From Brevundimonas sp. (lineage in GTDB: Bacteria > Pseudomonadota > Alphaproteobacteria > Caulobacterales > Caulobacteraceae): a DNA stretch of 52,871 nt. A model generated the notes under the pieces. The model saw only the letters and a list, made by a program, of their open reading frames with translations, was not told where the DNA came from and made no database searches. How positions within the stretch are numbered: the first letter of the stretch is position 1; every line of letters starts with the position of its first letter. The stretch covers positions 1 through 52,871 of the forward strand of contig NZ_PNLV01000005.1 of assembly GCF_013823285.1 (NCBI RefSeq). Reading direction: 5' to 3'. Both the position numbers and the translations under genes were made by a program. This document shows, piece after piece, positions 34,691-42,768 of this stretch.

Positions 34691-35535
34691 CCGGCGGCGC
34701 CCGGCTGTTCACCGGCTTCAACCGGCACGTCGGGCCGAGCACCCCATTCCGCCCAGGAGCCGTCATAGACCGCGCTGTCGCGGCCCAGCACCGCCAGCGC
34801 CAGACTGAGAATGGCGGCGGTCACACCGGAGCCGCAGGTGGTGATGACCGGCTGACCGGGCGTGAGCCCTGCATGGTCGAAGATCACTGCGAGCTCGGCG
34901 GGCGTCCGCAGCGTGCGGTCCGGATTGAGCACGTCGGCGAAGGGCACGTTGACCGCTCCCGGCATGTGACCGCGGCGAAGGCCCGGGCGGGGTTCCGCGG
35001 CTTCTCCGCGAAAGCGCGCCGGCGGTCGGGCGTCGATCACCCGGGCGGCGGGCTCTTCAAGGGCGCACCGCACCTGAAGCAGGTCAGCGACCCTGCCGGC
35101 GTCAAAGTCGGTCCTGAATGTGGCGGGCGACGCCGGCGCCTGGGGTCTGGTCTCGACCGGGCGCCTTTCGGCGATCCACTTCGGCAGGCCGCCGTCCAGT
35201 ACCTGCACCCGCCGCGCACCCATGACCCCGAAGGTCCACCATACCCGCGCGGCGGAAAACAGGCCCTGATCGTCATAGACCACGATGTGGTCGTCCTGAC
35301 CGATGCCCATGGCGCCGACCGCCGCCGCGAACGCTTCGGGCGAGGGCAGCATGTGGGGCAGGGGGCTGGCGGTGTCCGCCACCCTGTCGAGGTCGAAACG
35401 CACGGCGCCGGGAATACGGGGTTCGTCGTCGCCGGGGCGACTCCCGTCCATGCGCCAGCTGGCGTCCACGATCCGCAGGTCCGGCGCATCCAGACGGGCG
35501 GCCAGGGCCTCCGTCGAGATCAGGGGAGCGGCCAT
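34687..35535 (-). CDS. sseA: 3-mercaptopyruvate sulfurtransferase
   Basis: Tandem-rhodanese enzyme (282 aa) that transfers sulphur from 3-mercaptopyruvate to thiols or cyanide. The N-terminal inactive domain (about residues 5-120; VVYDDQGLFSAARVWWTF) is followed by a catalytic domain (about 160-275). Cys234 lies in VITTCGSGVTAAI; the CGSGVT loop marks mercaptopyruvate rather than thiosulphate specificity. It starts four bases after cfa and ends on a CTAG shared with the convergent binding-protein gene. Last gene of the phrB-cfa-sseA unit. Confidence 0.93.
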   Translation of the reverse strand: MAAPLISTEALAARLDAPDLRIVDASWRMDGSRPGDDEPRIPGAVRFDLDRVADTASPLPHMLPSPEAFAAAVGAMGIGQDDHIVVYDDQGLFSAARVWWTFGVMGARRVQVLDGGLPKWIAERRPVETRPQAPASPATFRTDFDAGRVADLLQVRCALEEPAARVIDARPPARFRGEAAEPRPGLRRGHMPGAVNVPFADVLNPDRTLRTPAELAVIFDHAGLTPGQPVITTCGSGVTAAILSLALAVLGRDSAVYDGSWAEWGARPDVPVEAGEQPGAAG

Positions 35536-35539
35536 GGCC

Positions 35540-36757
35540 TCAGCTTCTGTTCAGGGCCAGCTGGATCACATTGATGCGGTCGGCGCGGAAGCCGGCCTCG
35601 CAGTAGGCCAGGTAGAACCGCCACAGGCGGCGGAACCGGTCGTCGAAGCCCATGCGCTGGATCTGGTCCCAGGCGCTCATGAAGCGCTCGTCCCAGCGCT
35701 TCAGGGTGTCGGCGTAGGAGTGGCCGAACCGCTCGATCCCGCTCCAGGCCAGGCCAGCCTGTTCGACGATCGGCTGCAGCACGGCCTCGCTGGGCAGCAT
35801 GCCGCCGGGGAAGACGTACTTCTGAATGAAATCGGTGCGCTTGTGGTAGCCCGCGAACAGGGCGTCATCCATGGTGATGATCTGTAGCGCCGCGCGCCCC
35901 CCAGGCGTCAGCACCGCGTGGATCTTGTCGAAATAGGTCGGCCAGTATTCCTGTCCCACCGCCTCGAACATCTCGATGGAGGCGACGCGGTCGAAGCGAC
36001 CCTGCACATCGCGATAGTCGATCAACTGGATGTCGGCGCGGTCCGATAGTCCGGCCTCGGCCAGACGGTGAGTGGCGTAGGCATGCTGTTCGGTGGAGAT
36101 GGTGATGCCGGTGACATGGGCGCCGACTTCCCTGGCTGCGTATTCCGCGAATCCGCCCCAGCCGCAGCCGATCTCCAGCACCTTGTGTCCCGCCTTCAGG
36201 TCCATGGCCTGGGCCAGGCGCGCATATTTGCGGGTCTGGGCGGCCTCCAGCGTTTCACCCGCCGTCTCGAAGACCGCCGAGGAGTAGGTCATGGTCTGGT
36301 CCAGCCAGGTCTCGTAGAAGGCATTGCCCAGATCATAGTGGGCATGAATGTTCTTGCGCGCGCCCTCCCGGCTGTTGCGGTTCAGCTTGTGTCTCGTCCA
36401 GTGCAGGGCCCGCATGATCACATTGCCGTCGAACAGGCGCTGGATGCCCTCGTAGTTGCGAACCAGAACCTCGAGCAGGCCGGCCAGATGCGGCGTGTCC
36501 CACTCGTCAGCCATGTAGCCCTCGGCGAATCCGATGTCGCCGGAGGCCAGCACGCGCTTGGCGAAGCTGTAGTCCTTGACCACCAGCGTCGCCGAGGGTC
36601 CGGCGTTCCTGCCCTTGAGCTCATGCACCGCGCCGTTGGGCAGACGCACCGTCAGGCGGCCGATGGACCAGTTTGCGGCCAGCAGGCGCAACAGAATGCC
36701 GAACCCGGTCGGCGTGCGCGCGGCGATGGCGGCGATATCGGGTGTCACAGCGGTCAT
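35540..36757 (-). CDS. cfa: Cyclopropane-fatty-acyl-phospholipid synthase
   Basis: SAM-dependent enzyme (405 aa) that adds a methylene bridge across unsaturated acyl chains of membrane phospholipids, important in stationary phase, acid and oxidative stress. Motifs: NIHAHYDLGNAFYETWLD, TMTYSSAVF, VLEIGCGWGGFAEYAA (SAM loop), ITISTEQHAYA, SIEMFEAVGQEYW, QIITMDD, KYVFPGGMLPS and the late YLAYCEAGFRA Cys region. It is 12 bases after phrB and four before sseA. In several alphaproteobacteria cfa and photolyase genes belong to singlet-oxygen or light-stress regulons, which fits this pairing; no promoter motif was verified. Confidence 0.94.
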   Translation of the reverse strand: MTAVTPDIAAIAARTPTGFGILLRLLAANWSIGRLTVRLPNGAVHELKGRNAGPSATLVVKDYSFAKRVLASGDIGFAEGYMADEWDTPHLAGLLEVLVRNYEGIQRLFDGNVIMRALHWTRHKLNRNSREGARKNIHAHYDLGNAFYETWLDQTMTYSSAVFETAGETLEAAQTRKYARLAQAMDLKAGHKVLEIGCGWGGFAEYAAREVGAHVTGITISTEQHAYATHRLAEAGLSDRADIQLIDYRDVQGRFDRVASIEMFEAVGQEYWPTYFDKIHAVLTPGGRAALQIITMDDALFAGYHKRTDFIQKYVFPGGMLPSEAVLQPIVEQAGLAWSGIERFGHSYADTLKRWDERFMSAWDQIQRMGFDDRFRRLWRFYLAYCEAGFRADRINVIQLALNRS

Positions 36758-36769
36758 GAGAACCTCCCC

Positions 36770-38224
36770 TCAGTCCTTGTCCCGTGCGGACTTGATGGCC
36801 TCCAGAGCGTCCAGGGCGCGTTGTCGCGCCCTGGCATGGTCCACGATCGGAGCCGGATAGTCACGCCCCAACCGGATGCCCGCCGCGCCCAGCACCTCTG
36901 CAGGCGCGGTCCAGGGCGCATGGATCCAGCGGTTGGAAAGTCTGGCCAATTCAGGAATCCAGCGTCGCACATAGCCTCCGTCTCCGTCGAATTTCTCGCC
37001 CTGGGTCACGGGATTGAAGATGCGGAAATAAGGGGCGGCGTCAGCACCCGATCCGGCGACCCATTGCCAATTCTGGATGTTGTTTCCCATGTCAGCGTCC
37101 ACAAGTGTGTCCCAGAACCAGGCCTCGCCCTCGCGCCAGTCGATCAGCAGGTCCTTGATCAGGAAGGACGCCACAATCATTCGCACCCGGTTGTGCATCC
37201 ACCCCGTGGCCCACAGCTGGCGCATGCCCGCGTCCACGATGGGGTAGCCGGTCATGCCGCGCTTCCAGGCCTCCAGCCCCCTGGGGTCATCGCGCCAGGC
37301 CATGGCGTCGAACTCGGGCCGGAAGGCGCGCGCGGCCATGTAGGGAAACTGGTGCAGCAAGTGGGTGGAGAACTCGCGCCAGCCGATTTCGCTGACGAAC
37401 TTTTCGGCCTGCTGGGCCGGGACCCGGCCGTCCCCGGCCGCCTGCCGCGCCGCGCGCACCGCCCGCCAGGGGCTGATCTCGCCGAAATGCAGGTGCGGGG
37501 ACAGGCGGCTGGTCCCGTCGTCGCCCGGAATATCACGGCCGTCGCCGTAGGCCTTGAGCGGGCCGGTCAGAAAGCGGGACAGGGCCTCGCGGGCGCCGGT
37601 CTCGCCGGGCGCCCAGTCGAAGCCCTCCGACCAGGCCGGCCCGGTCGGGTGCAGGCCCCAGTCGTCGATCGTTTCGGTTTTTATGCCCTCGACCCCGTTC
37701 AGCGTGCGCGGTCCGTCGCGGGGGGCGGGCTCTTCGGCGACCTGAAGCAGCGCCTTCAGGAAGGGGGTGAACACCTTGTAGGGCGCGTCCTGACCCGTGC
37801 GCACCGAGCCCGGTCTGGCCAGCATGGTCCCGTTGAAGCCGCGACAGGTCACGCCGTCCGCCTTCAGCCCCTGGGCGATGTCCGCGTCGCGCTCCCAGGC
37901 CGCCGGCTCGAACATCCGGTTCATCAGAACGGTTTTTGCGCCCGTCTCGTCGATCACCGAGCGCAAGGCGGCCTCAGCGTCGCCGGCCCGCAGCACCAGC
38001 GGCGCGCCACGGTCTTTCAGATCGGCGGCGAGCGCGCGCAGGGACTTGTCCAGCCACCATCTGGACGCCGCGCCCATGGGGCGGCCGTCCAGCTGATCGT
38101 CGTGAATGTAGAGCGGAATCACCGTGGCCCCGGTCGCTGCGGCCTCTGTCAGGGTGGGATTGTCGGCGATTCTCAGGTCGCGCCGGAACCAGACGATGAC
38201 GGGGGCAGACGTGTCGTTGGCCAC
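36770..38224 (-). CDS. phrB: Deoxyribodipyrimidine photolyase (cryptochrome/photolyase family)
   Basis: Flavoprotein (484 aa) that repairs UV pyrimidine dimers with blue light. The N-terminal antenna domain begins VIVWFRRDLRIADNPTL. The C-terminal FAD domain includes TSRLSPHLHFGEISPWRAV, EFVSEIGWREFSTHLLHQFP-type helices, MTGYPIVDAGMRQLWATGWMHNR, MIVASFLIKDLLIDWREGE, YFRIFNPVTQGEKFD and WIHAPW. These match class I CPD photolyases; a (6-4) or cryptochrome role cannot be fully excluded. It starts with GTG 38224. First gene of phrB-cfa-sseA and divergent from kdsA. Confidence 0.92.
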   Translation of the reverse strand: MANDTSAPVIVWFRRDLRIADNPTLTEAAATGATVIPLYIHDDQLDGRPMGAASRWWLDKSLRALAADLKDRGAPLVLRAGDAEAALRSVIDETGAKTVLMNRMFEPAAWERDADIAQGLKADGVTCRGFNGTMLARPGSVRTGQDAPYKVFTPFLKALLQVAEEPAPRDGPRTLNGVEGIKTETIDDWGLHPTGPAWSEGFDWAPGETGAREALSRFLTGPLKAYGDGRDIPGDDGTSRLSPHLHFGEISPWRAVRAARQAAGDGRVPAQQAEKFVSEIGWREFSTHLLHQFPYMAARAFRPEFDAMAWRDDPRGLEAWKRGMTGYPIVDAGMRQLWATGWMHNRVRMIVASFLIKDLLIDWREGEAWFWDTLVDADMGNNIQNWQWVAGSGADAAPYFRIFNPVTQGEKFDGDGGYVRRWIPELARLSNRWIHAPWTAPAEVLGAAGIRLGRDYPAPIVDHARARQRALDALEAIKSARDKD

Positions 38225-38347
38225 TCAGGCGGTCTCCGTGGTAATCTTGCCTTCGGGCGGCGAGTGGGCCACCTGAACGCCGCATAGATACGTCAGCAAC
38301 GGCGCCTGGACGCCGCGCCGACTGAAAACATACAAGGATTTGTCTTC

Positions 38348-39211
38348 GTGAAGCCCAACGCCGTGATCGAACTCTCGCAAGGCCTGTCGCGTCCGGTGCG
38401 CATCGGCGGGGGCGGGCGCATCGTCTTCATCGCCGGACCCTGCCAGCTGGAAAGCCGTCAGCACGCGCTTGAGATGGCGTCGGCGCTCAAGGAGATCGGC
38501 GAGCGGCTGGATGTGGGGATCATCTACAAGACCAGCTTTGACAAGGCGAACCGCACCTCAGCCAATGCGGCGCGTGGCTTCGGGCTGGAGGGCTCGTTGC
38601 CCATCTTCGCCGAAATCCGCGAGACCCTGGGTCTGCCGGTGCTGACCGATGTTCATACCGAGGAGCATTGCCGCATCGCGGGCGAGGTGGTGGACGTGCT
38701 GCAGATTCCGGCGTTCCTGTCGCGCCAGACCGATCTGCTGATCGCCGCGGCGCAGACCGGCAAGGCCATCAACATCAAGAAGGGCCAGTTCCTGGCCCCG
38801 TGGGACATGAAGAACGTCATCGCCAAGGTCACCGGCGCGGGCAATCCCAACGTCATGGCCTGCGAGCGCGGCGCCAGCTTCGGCTACAACACCCTGGTGT
38901 CGGACATGCGCGCGCTGCCGATCCTGCGCGACATCGGCTGTCCGGTGGTGTTCGACGCCACCCACAGCGTGCAGCAGCCGGGCGGGCAGGGCACGTCCTC
39001 GGGCGGGCAGCGCGAGTTCGTGCCGGTGCTGGCCCGCGCGGCCGTGGCCGTCGGCGTGGACGCGGTGTTCATGGAGACGCACCAGGATCCAGACAACGCC
39101 CCGTCGGACGGCCCCAACATGGTGCCGCTGGACCAGTTCGAGGCCCTGGCCGCCGACCTGCTCGCCTTTGACGACCTGGCCAAGCGCCAGGCGGCGCGGA
39201 AGGCGGCGTAA
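38348..39211 (+). CDS. kdsA: 2-dehydro-3-deoxyphosphooctonate aldolase (KDO-8-P synthase)
   Basis: Condenses PEP with arabinose-5-phosphate to KDO-8-phosphate, for the LPS inner core (287 aa). [10 protein letters not shown] carries Cys32 at the metal position, so this is the metal-dependent (class II) type rather than the E. coli type with Asn there. Other motifs: [77 protein letters not shown]. It starts with GTG 38348. Complements the lipid A genes at the left of the window. Confidence 0.95.
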   Translation: MKPNAVIELSQGLSRPVRIGGGGRIVFIAGPCQLESRQHALEMASALKEIGERLDVGIIYKTSFDKANRTSANAARGFGLEGSLPIFAEIRETLGLPVLTDVHTEEHCRIAGEVVDVLQIPAFLSRQTDLLIAAAQTGKAINIKKGQFLAPWDMKNVIAKVTGAGNPNVMACERGASFGYNTLVSDMRALPILRDIGCPVVFDATHSVQQPGGQGTSSGGQREFVPVLARAAVAVGVDAVFMETHQDPDNAPSDGPNMVPLDQFEALAADLLAFDDLAKRQAARKAA

Positions 39212-39217
39212 GACGTC

Positions 39218-40366
39218 TTGGGCCAGCGCGCGTCCGGATTGCTGATCCGCCGCATCATCGGCGGCGTGCTGATCGGGCTGGTGGCCCTGATCGTGGTCGC
39301 CATTCTGGTCTGGCGCGGCGACATCCTGCGGTCCGGCCTGGACCCGGAGGTGCCGTTCCAGACCTATGAACCGCCGCCAGCGCCTGACTATGCCGCGCGT
39401 TCGGCCTGGGCGCTGCTTGAGGAGCCCGCGACGGGCGAGGCCGCTGTCTTCTTCGTGCATTCCACCACCTATGACGGCGGTGATCACTGGAACGCGCCCA
39501 TCGACGAGCCCGTAGCAGAGGCCTGGCTGCGGCGGTCGGTTCTGCCCAATCACGCCGCGCTGTTCGCCCGATCTGGGGCCGTCAGCGTTCCGCGTTATCG
39601 CCAGGCCAGTCTCTATACCCGCCTGACCATCCGCGAGGATGCCCGGGAGGCCCGGGCCTTCGCCTACCAGGACATTCTCGCGGCGTTCGAGGTCTGGCTG
39701 ACCCGCAATCCTGACGGCCCCATCATCATCGCCGGTGTCGAGCAGGGCGGTGAACTGGCCGCGCGGCTGCTGCGTGAGCGGGTGGGTTCCGATGCAGCCC
39801 TGCGCGCACGTCTGGTGGCGGCCTATCTGATGGACGCGGTGGTTCCCGCTGATGAGTACGGACCGGACGCGGCCCTGCCCGCCTGCCGCGACCGGGCGGA
39901 GACAGGCTGCGTCATCGCCTGGGTGCAGGTGCGTGAAATGGATGAGGAGGCCCTGCGGCGGCTGCATCGGCGCGCGATGGGCTGGACCGGGCAGGGAACG
40001 CTGGAGCTGCTGCAAGCCCGCCCTTACCTGTGCGTCAATCCGGTGCTCGGGGCGCCGACGGATCGCCACGCCGAACAGCGCGAGCATCTGGGCGGCGCCA
40101 ACGCCACCGATCTGGAGTGGGGGGCTCGTCCCGCCTTCCTGAACCGACAGGTGTCGGCCCAGTGTCAGGGCGGGGTGCTGCGATATTCCCGTCCGGACTC
40201 GGACGCGTTCCGTCAGACGGGCTCATGGGCTGATCGAAGAAAAGCAGCATCCTACAATCTGTTCTACGCCGATCTTGAAGCAGATGTGGAACGTCGTCTG
40301 CGCGCCTGGGATCAGTCCGCCGCCGGTCGGTCGGCCCGCCAGTCGAACAACGCCTCCAGCACCTGA
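39218..40366 (+). CDS. DUF3089 membrane-anchored hydrolase-like protein
   Basis: 382-aa protein with one N-terminal membrane anchor (residues 9-32), then an alpha/beta-hydrolase-like DUF3089 domain: AAVFFVHSTTYDGGDHWNAPID, YQDILAAFEVWL, IIIAGVEQGGELAARLL, AYLMDAVVP and a Cys-containing CVNPVLG. The nucleophile elbow reads G-V-E-Q-G (Glu175), with glutamate in place of the usual serine, so serine-esterase chemistry looks lost. The start is TTG 39218, six bases after kdsA, with no ATG near. It probably faces the periplasm and is cotranscribed with kdsA. The 3' end overlaps recG by 55 bases. Confidence 0.8.
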   Translation: MGQRASGLLIRRIIGGVLIGLVALIVVAILVWRGDILRSGLDPEVPFQTYEPPPAPDYAARSAWALLEEPATGEAAVFFVHSTTYDGGDHWNAPIDEPVAEAWLRRSVLPNHAALFARSGAVSVPRYRQASLYTRLTIREDAREARAFAYQDILAAFEVWLTRNPDGPIIIAGVEQGGELAARLLRERVGSDAALRARLVAAYLMDAVVPADEYGPDAALPACRDRAETGCVIAWVQVREMDEEALRRLHRRAMGWTGQGTLELLQARPYLCVNPVLGAPTDRHAEQREHLGGANATDLEWGARPAFLNRQVSAQCQGGVLRYSRPDSDAFRQTGSWADRRKAASYNLFYADLEADVERRLRAWDQSAAGRSARQSNNASST

Positions 40367-42375
40367 ACCGCTCGCCCGCGTTCGCCGGTCAGCTCCGGGT
40401 CGCGGTTCAGGATCAGACGGGCGTCGTCGGACGCGGCGAGAATCAGCTCGCGGTGCCGCATGGGATCGGCGAAGCGGTAGGCGGGAAAGCCGCTCTGTTT
40501 CAGGCCCAGCGGATCGCCGCCGCCGCGCAGGCGGAAATCTTCCTCGGCGATCTCGAAGCCGTCCTCGGAGCGGCGCAGCACGTCCAGCCGTTCGCGCGCC
40601 ACATCGCCCAGATCGCCGTACAGCAGGATGCAGGCGCTCTGTTTCGAGCCGCGCCCCACGCGTCCGCGAAGCTGGTGAAGCTGGGCCAGACCGAAGCGGT
40701 CGGCGTGTTCGATGACCATGATGGTGGCGTTGGGCACGTCGACGCCCACCTCCACCACCGTGGTGGCCACCAGCACCGGCACATGGCCCTCGGAGAAGGC
40801 GGTCATGACGCTTTCGCGGTCGGCGCCGTTCATCTGGCCGTGGGCGAGGCCCACGTTCAGGCCCAGATGGGCCCGCAACTCCACGGCCCGCGCCTCGGCC
40901 GCCGCCAGGTCCATGGCCTCGGACTCGGCCACCAGCGGACAGATCCAGTACGCTTGCGCGCCCTCGGCCACAGCCGCCTTGAGCCGGTTCGCCACCTCGT
41001 CGATGCGCGCCAGCGGCAGGACCGCTGTGGTGACCGGCGTGCGGCCGGGCGGCTTCTCCCTCAGGCGCGACACGTCCAGATCGCCGTACTGGGTCAGCTC
41101 CAGCGTGCGGGGGATGGGGGTGGCGGACATGGTCAACAGGTGAACGCCGGCCTTGCCCTTGGCCTGCAGCCGCTGGCGTTCGTTGACCCCGAAGCGGTGC
41201 TGTTCGTCGATGACGGCAAGGGCCAGGTCGTGGAACGCCACCGCGTCCTGGAACAGGGCGTGGGTGCCGATGGCGACCTGGGCATCGCCCGAGGCCAGGG
41301 CCGCCAGCTTGGGCCGCCGCTCCGCCGCCGTGTCGCGCCCGGTCAGAAGGACGGCGCGCACTCCGGCGCTCTCCAGCATGGGAGCCAGCCGCTGGTGGTG
41401 CTGGCGAGCGAGGATTTCGGTGGGCGCCATAAGGGCCGACTGACGCCCGCTGGCGGCTGCGTCGGCCATGGCGATGGCGGCCACCGCCGTCTTGCCAGAA
41501 CCCACGTCGCCCTGCAGCAGCCGCCCCATCTGTTCGCCCGAGGCCAGGTCGGCGCGGATCTCCACCACCGCCTGCTTCTGGGCTCGGGTCAGTTCGAAGG
41601 GCAGGGCGGCCAGCACCTGTTCGGACGCCGGACCGGGCGTTATGACCGGCGCACCCACCGTCTGGCGCGACTGGCGCCGCCGGGCCAGGGCCAACTGGTG
41701 CGCCAGCAGTTCGTCATAGGCCAGACGAAGGCGCGGCGGGGCGTCCGGCGACAGGTCGGCCTCGGTCTGGGGGTTGTGCAGGGTCTCCAGCGCGGCGCGC
41801 CACCCGGGCCAGCGCTTGCGCTCGATCCAGGCGGGATCCTGCCACTCGGGCAGATCCGGCGCGGTCTTCAGCGCCTCCAGAGCCAGACGGCGCACGATGC
41901 GGCGCGCCAGCCCCTCGGTGGAGGGATAGATCGTTTCGGCGAGGGGGATGGCGCCTGCGGCCTCGGCCTTCACAACATCCGGGTGGAGAATCTGGATCTC
42001 GTTGTTGAAGATCTCCACCTTGCCGCTGACGACGCGCCGCTCGCCGGAGGGGACAAGCCGTTCCAGATGCGGTCCGCCCCGGAACCAGATCAGGTGCACG
42101 AAGCCGGTCGGGTCCGAGGCCCGCACCTTCCACGGGGCGCCGATCTTGTGCGGGCGGATATGGCGGTCGATGACCACGTCGAGAATGGCCACCTCGCCCT
42201 CCATGGCCTGATCCGCCGTGGTGGCGCGACGATGCACGAGGCCTGTGGGGGCCAGGAACAGCAGGTCCCGGACCAGCGGGCCGGCCACCTTGCCGATCTG
42301 GGGCGCGACCTTGGCGCCCACGCCCTTCAGGGTCGTGACCTCGGCGAAAAGGGGAAAGAGAATCTGGGGCCGCAT
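40312..42375 (-). CDS. recG: ATP-dependent DNA helicase RecG
   Basis: Branch-migrating helicase (687 aa) that regresses stalled forks and processes Holliday junctions. The N-terminal OB/wedge domain (about residues 50-160; PLVRDLLFLAPTGLVHRR) binds the fork. Helicase motifs: RLLQGDVGSGKTAVAAIAMA (Walker A), ALAVIDEQHRFGVNERQRL (DEQH), TMSATPIPRTL, VLVATTVVEVGVDVPNA, QLHQLRGRVGRG, and the C-terminal FRLRGGGDPLGLKQSG. An SOS-type box lies 35 bases upstream of the ATG, between recG and the divergent sdhE-mfd. Confidence 0.95.
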   Translation of the reverse strand: MRPQILFPLFAEVTTLKGVGAKVAPQIGKVAGPLVRDLLFLAPTGLVHRRATTADQAMEGEVAILDVVIDRHIRPHKIGAPWKVRASDPTGFVHLIWFRGGPHLERLVPSGERRVVSGKVEIFNNEIQILHPDVVKAEAAGAIPLAETIYPSTEGLARRIVRRLALEALKTAPDLPEWQDPAWIERKRWPGWRAALETLHNPQTEADLSPDAPPRLRLAYDELLAHQLALARRRQSRQTVGAPVITPGPASEQVLAALPFELTRAQKQAVVEIRADLASGEQMGRLLQGDVGSGKTAVAAIAMADAAASGRQSALMAPTEILARQHHQRLAPMLESAGVRAVLLTGRDTAAERRPKLAALASGDAQVAIGTHALFQDAVAFHDLALAVIDEQHRFGVNERQRLQAKGKAGVHLLTMSATPIPRTLELTQYGDLDVSRLREKPPGRTPVTTAVLPLARIDEVANRLKAAVAEGAQAYWICPLVAESEAMDLAAAEARAVELRAHLGLNVGLAHGQMNGADRESVMTAFSEGHVPVLVATTVVEVGVDVPNATIMVIEHADRFGLAQLHQLRGRVGRGSKQSACILLYGDLGDVARERLDVLRRSEDGFEIAEEDFRLRGGGDPLGLKQSGFPAYRFADPMRHRELILAASDDARLILNRDPELTGERGRAVQVLEALFDWRADRPAAD

Positions 42376-42409
42376 TTCTGCAGCATAGCCGGTGGCGTCG
42401 GGCCGTGTG

Positions 42410-42424
42410 GAACGCTATGTGAAC
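42410..42424. promoter_or_regulatory. SOS (LexA) box, alphaproteobacterial type
   Basis: GAACGCTATGTGAAC, i.e. GTTC-N7-GTTC on the opposite strand, the exact LexA operator consensus of alphaproteobacteria. It sits in the 81-base gap between recG (start 42375) and sdhE-mfd (start 42457), 32-35 bases from either start codon, where a repressor could control either promoter. Confidence 0.7.
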
Positions 42425-42456
42425 TTCCCGATTAATTTGACGGAACGGAATTTGCC

Positions 42457-42768
42457 GTGGCCGAGGAATCCGCACGTCCGCAAGCGCGTGAAGAGCGCCT
42501 GAAACGCCTGAGCTTTCGCGCCTGGCGGCGGGGTTTCCGTGAGGCGGACATGGTGCTGGGCCCCTTCGTGGATCGGATCGCCGTCGACTATTCTGATGCG
42601 CAGCTGGATGTTCTGGAGGCCTTGATGGCCAATGAGGATCAGCCGCTCTACGGCTGGATCATCGGGCGTGAACCAGTCCCGGCCGAGTTCGACACGCCGA
42701 TCCTGACGGACATTCGCGCCTTCATGGCCGAGCATGTGGCCGTGGCGGTCCAGAAGGGCATCGGGTGA
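42457..42768 (+). CDS. sdhE: FAD assembly factor SdhE
   Basis: 103-aa protein that helps attach FAD covalently to the succinate dehydrogenase flavoprotein. The RGxxE motif is present in RRGFREADMVLGPFV, followed by LDVLEALMANEDQPLYGWIIG, typical of SdhE/Sdh5. It starts with GTG 42457. The stop overlaps the mfd start (GTGATG), an order (recG divergent, sdhE-mfd) that recurs in alphaproteobacteria. The sdh operon is not in the window. Confidence 0.92.
   Translation: MAEESARPQAREERLKRLSFRAWRRGFREADMVLGPFVDRIAVDYSDAQLDVLEALMANEDQPLYGWIIGREPVPAEFDTPILTDIRAFMAEHVAVAVQKGIG

Noticed and set aside
38225..38464. 79-aa minus-strand frame ending exactly before phrB GTG
   Set aside because: The adjacency looks operon-like, but it overlaps the 5' end of kdsA antisense, has no SD and no recognisable sequence. 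I treat it as the divergent promoter region.
40453..42435. 660-aa plus-strand open frame
   Set aside because: Antisense shadow of recG with low-complexity composition; no domain recognised.
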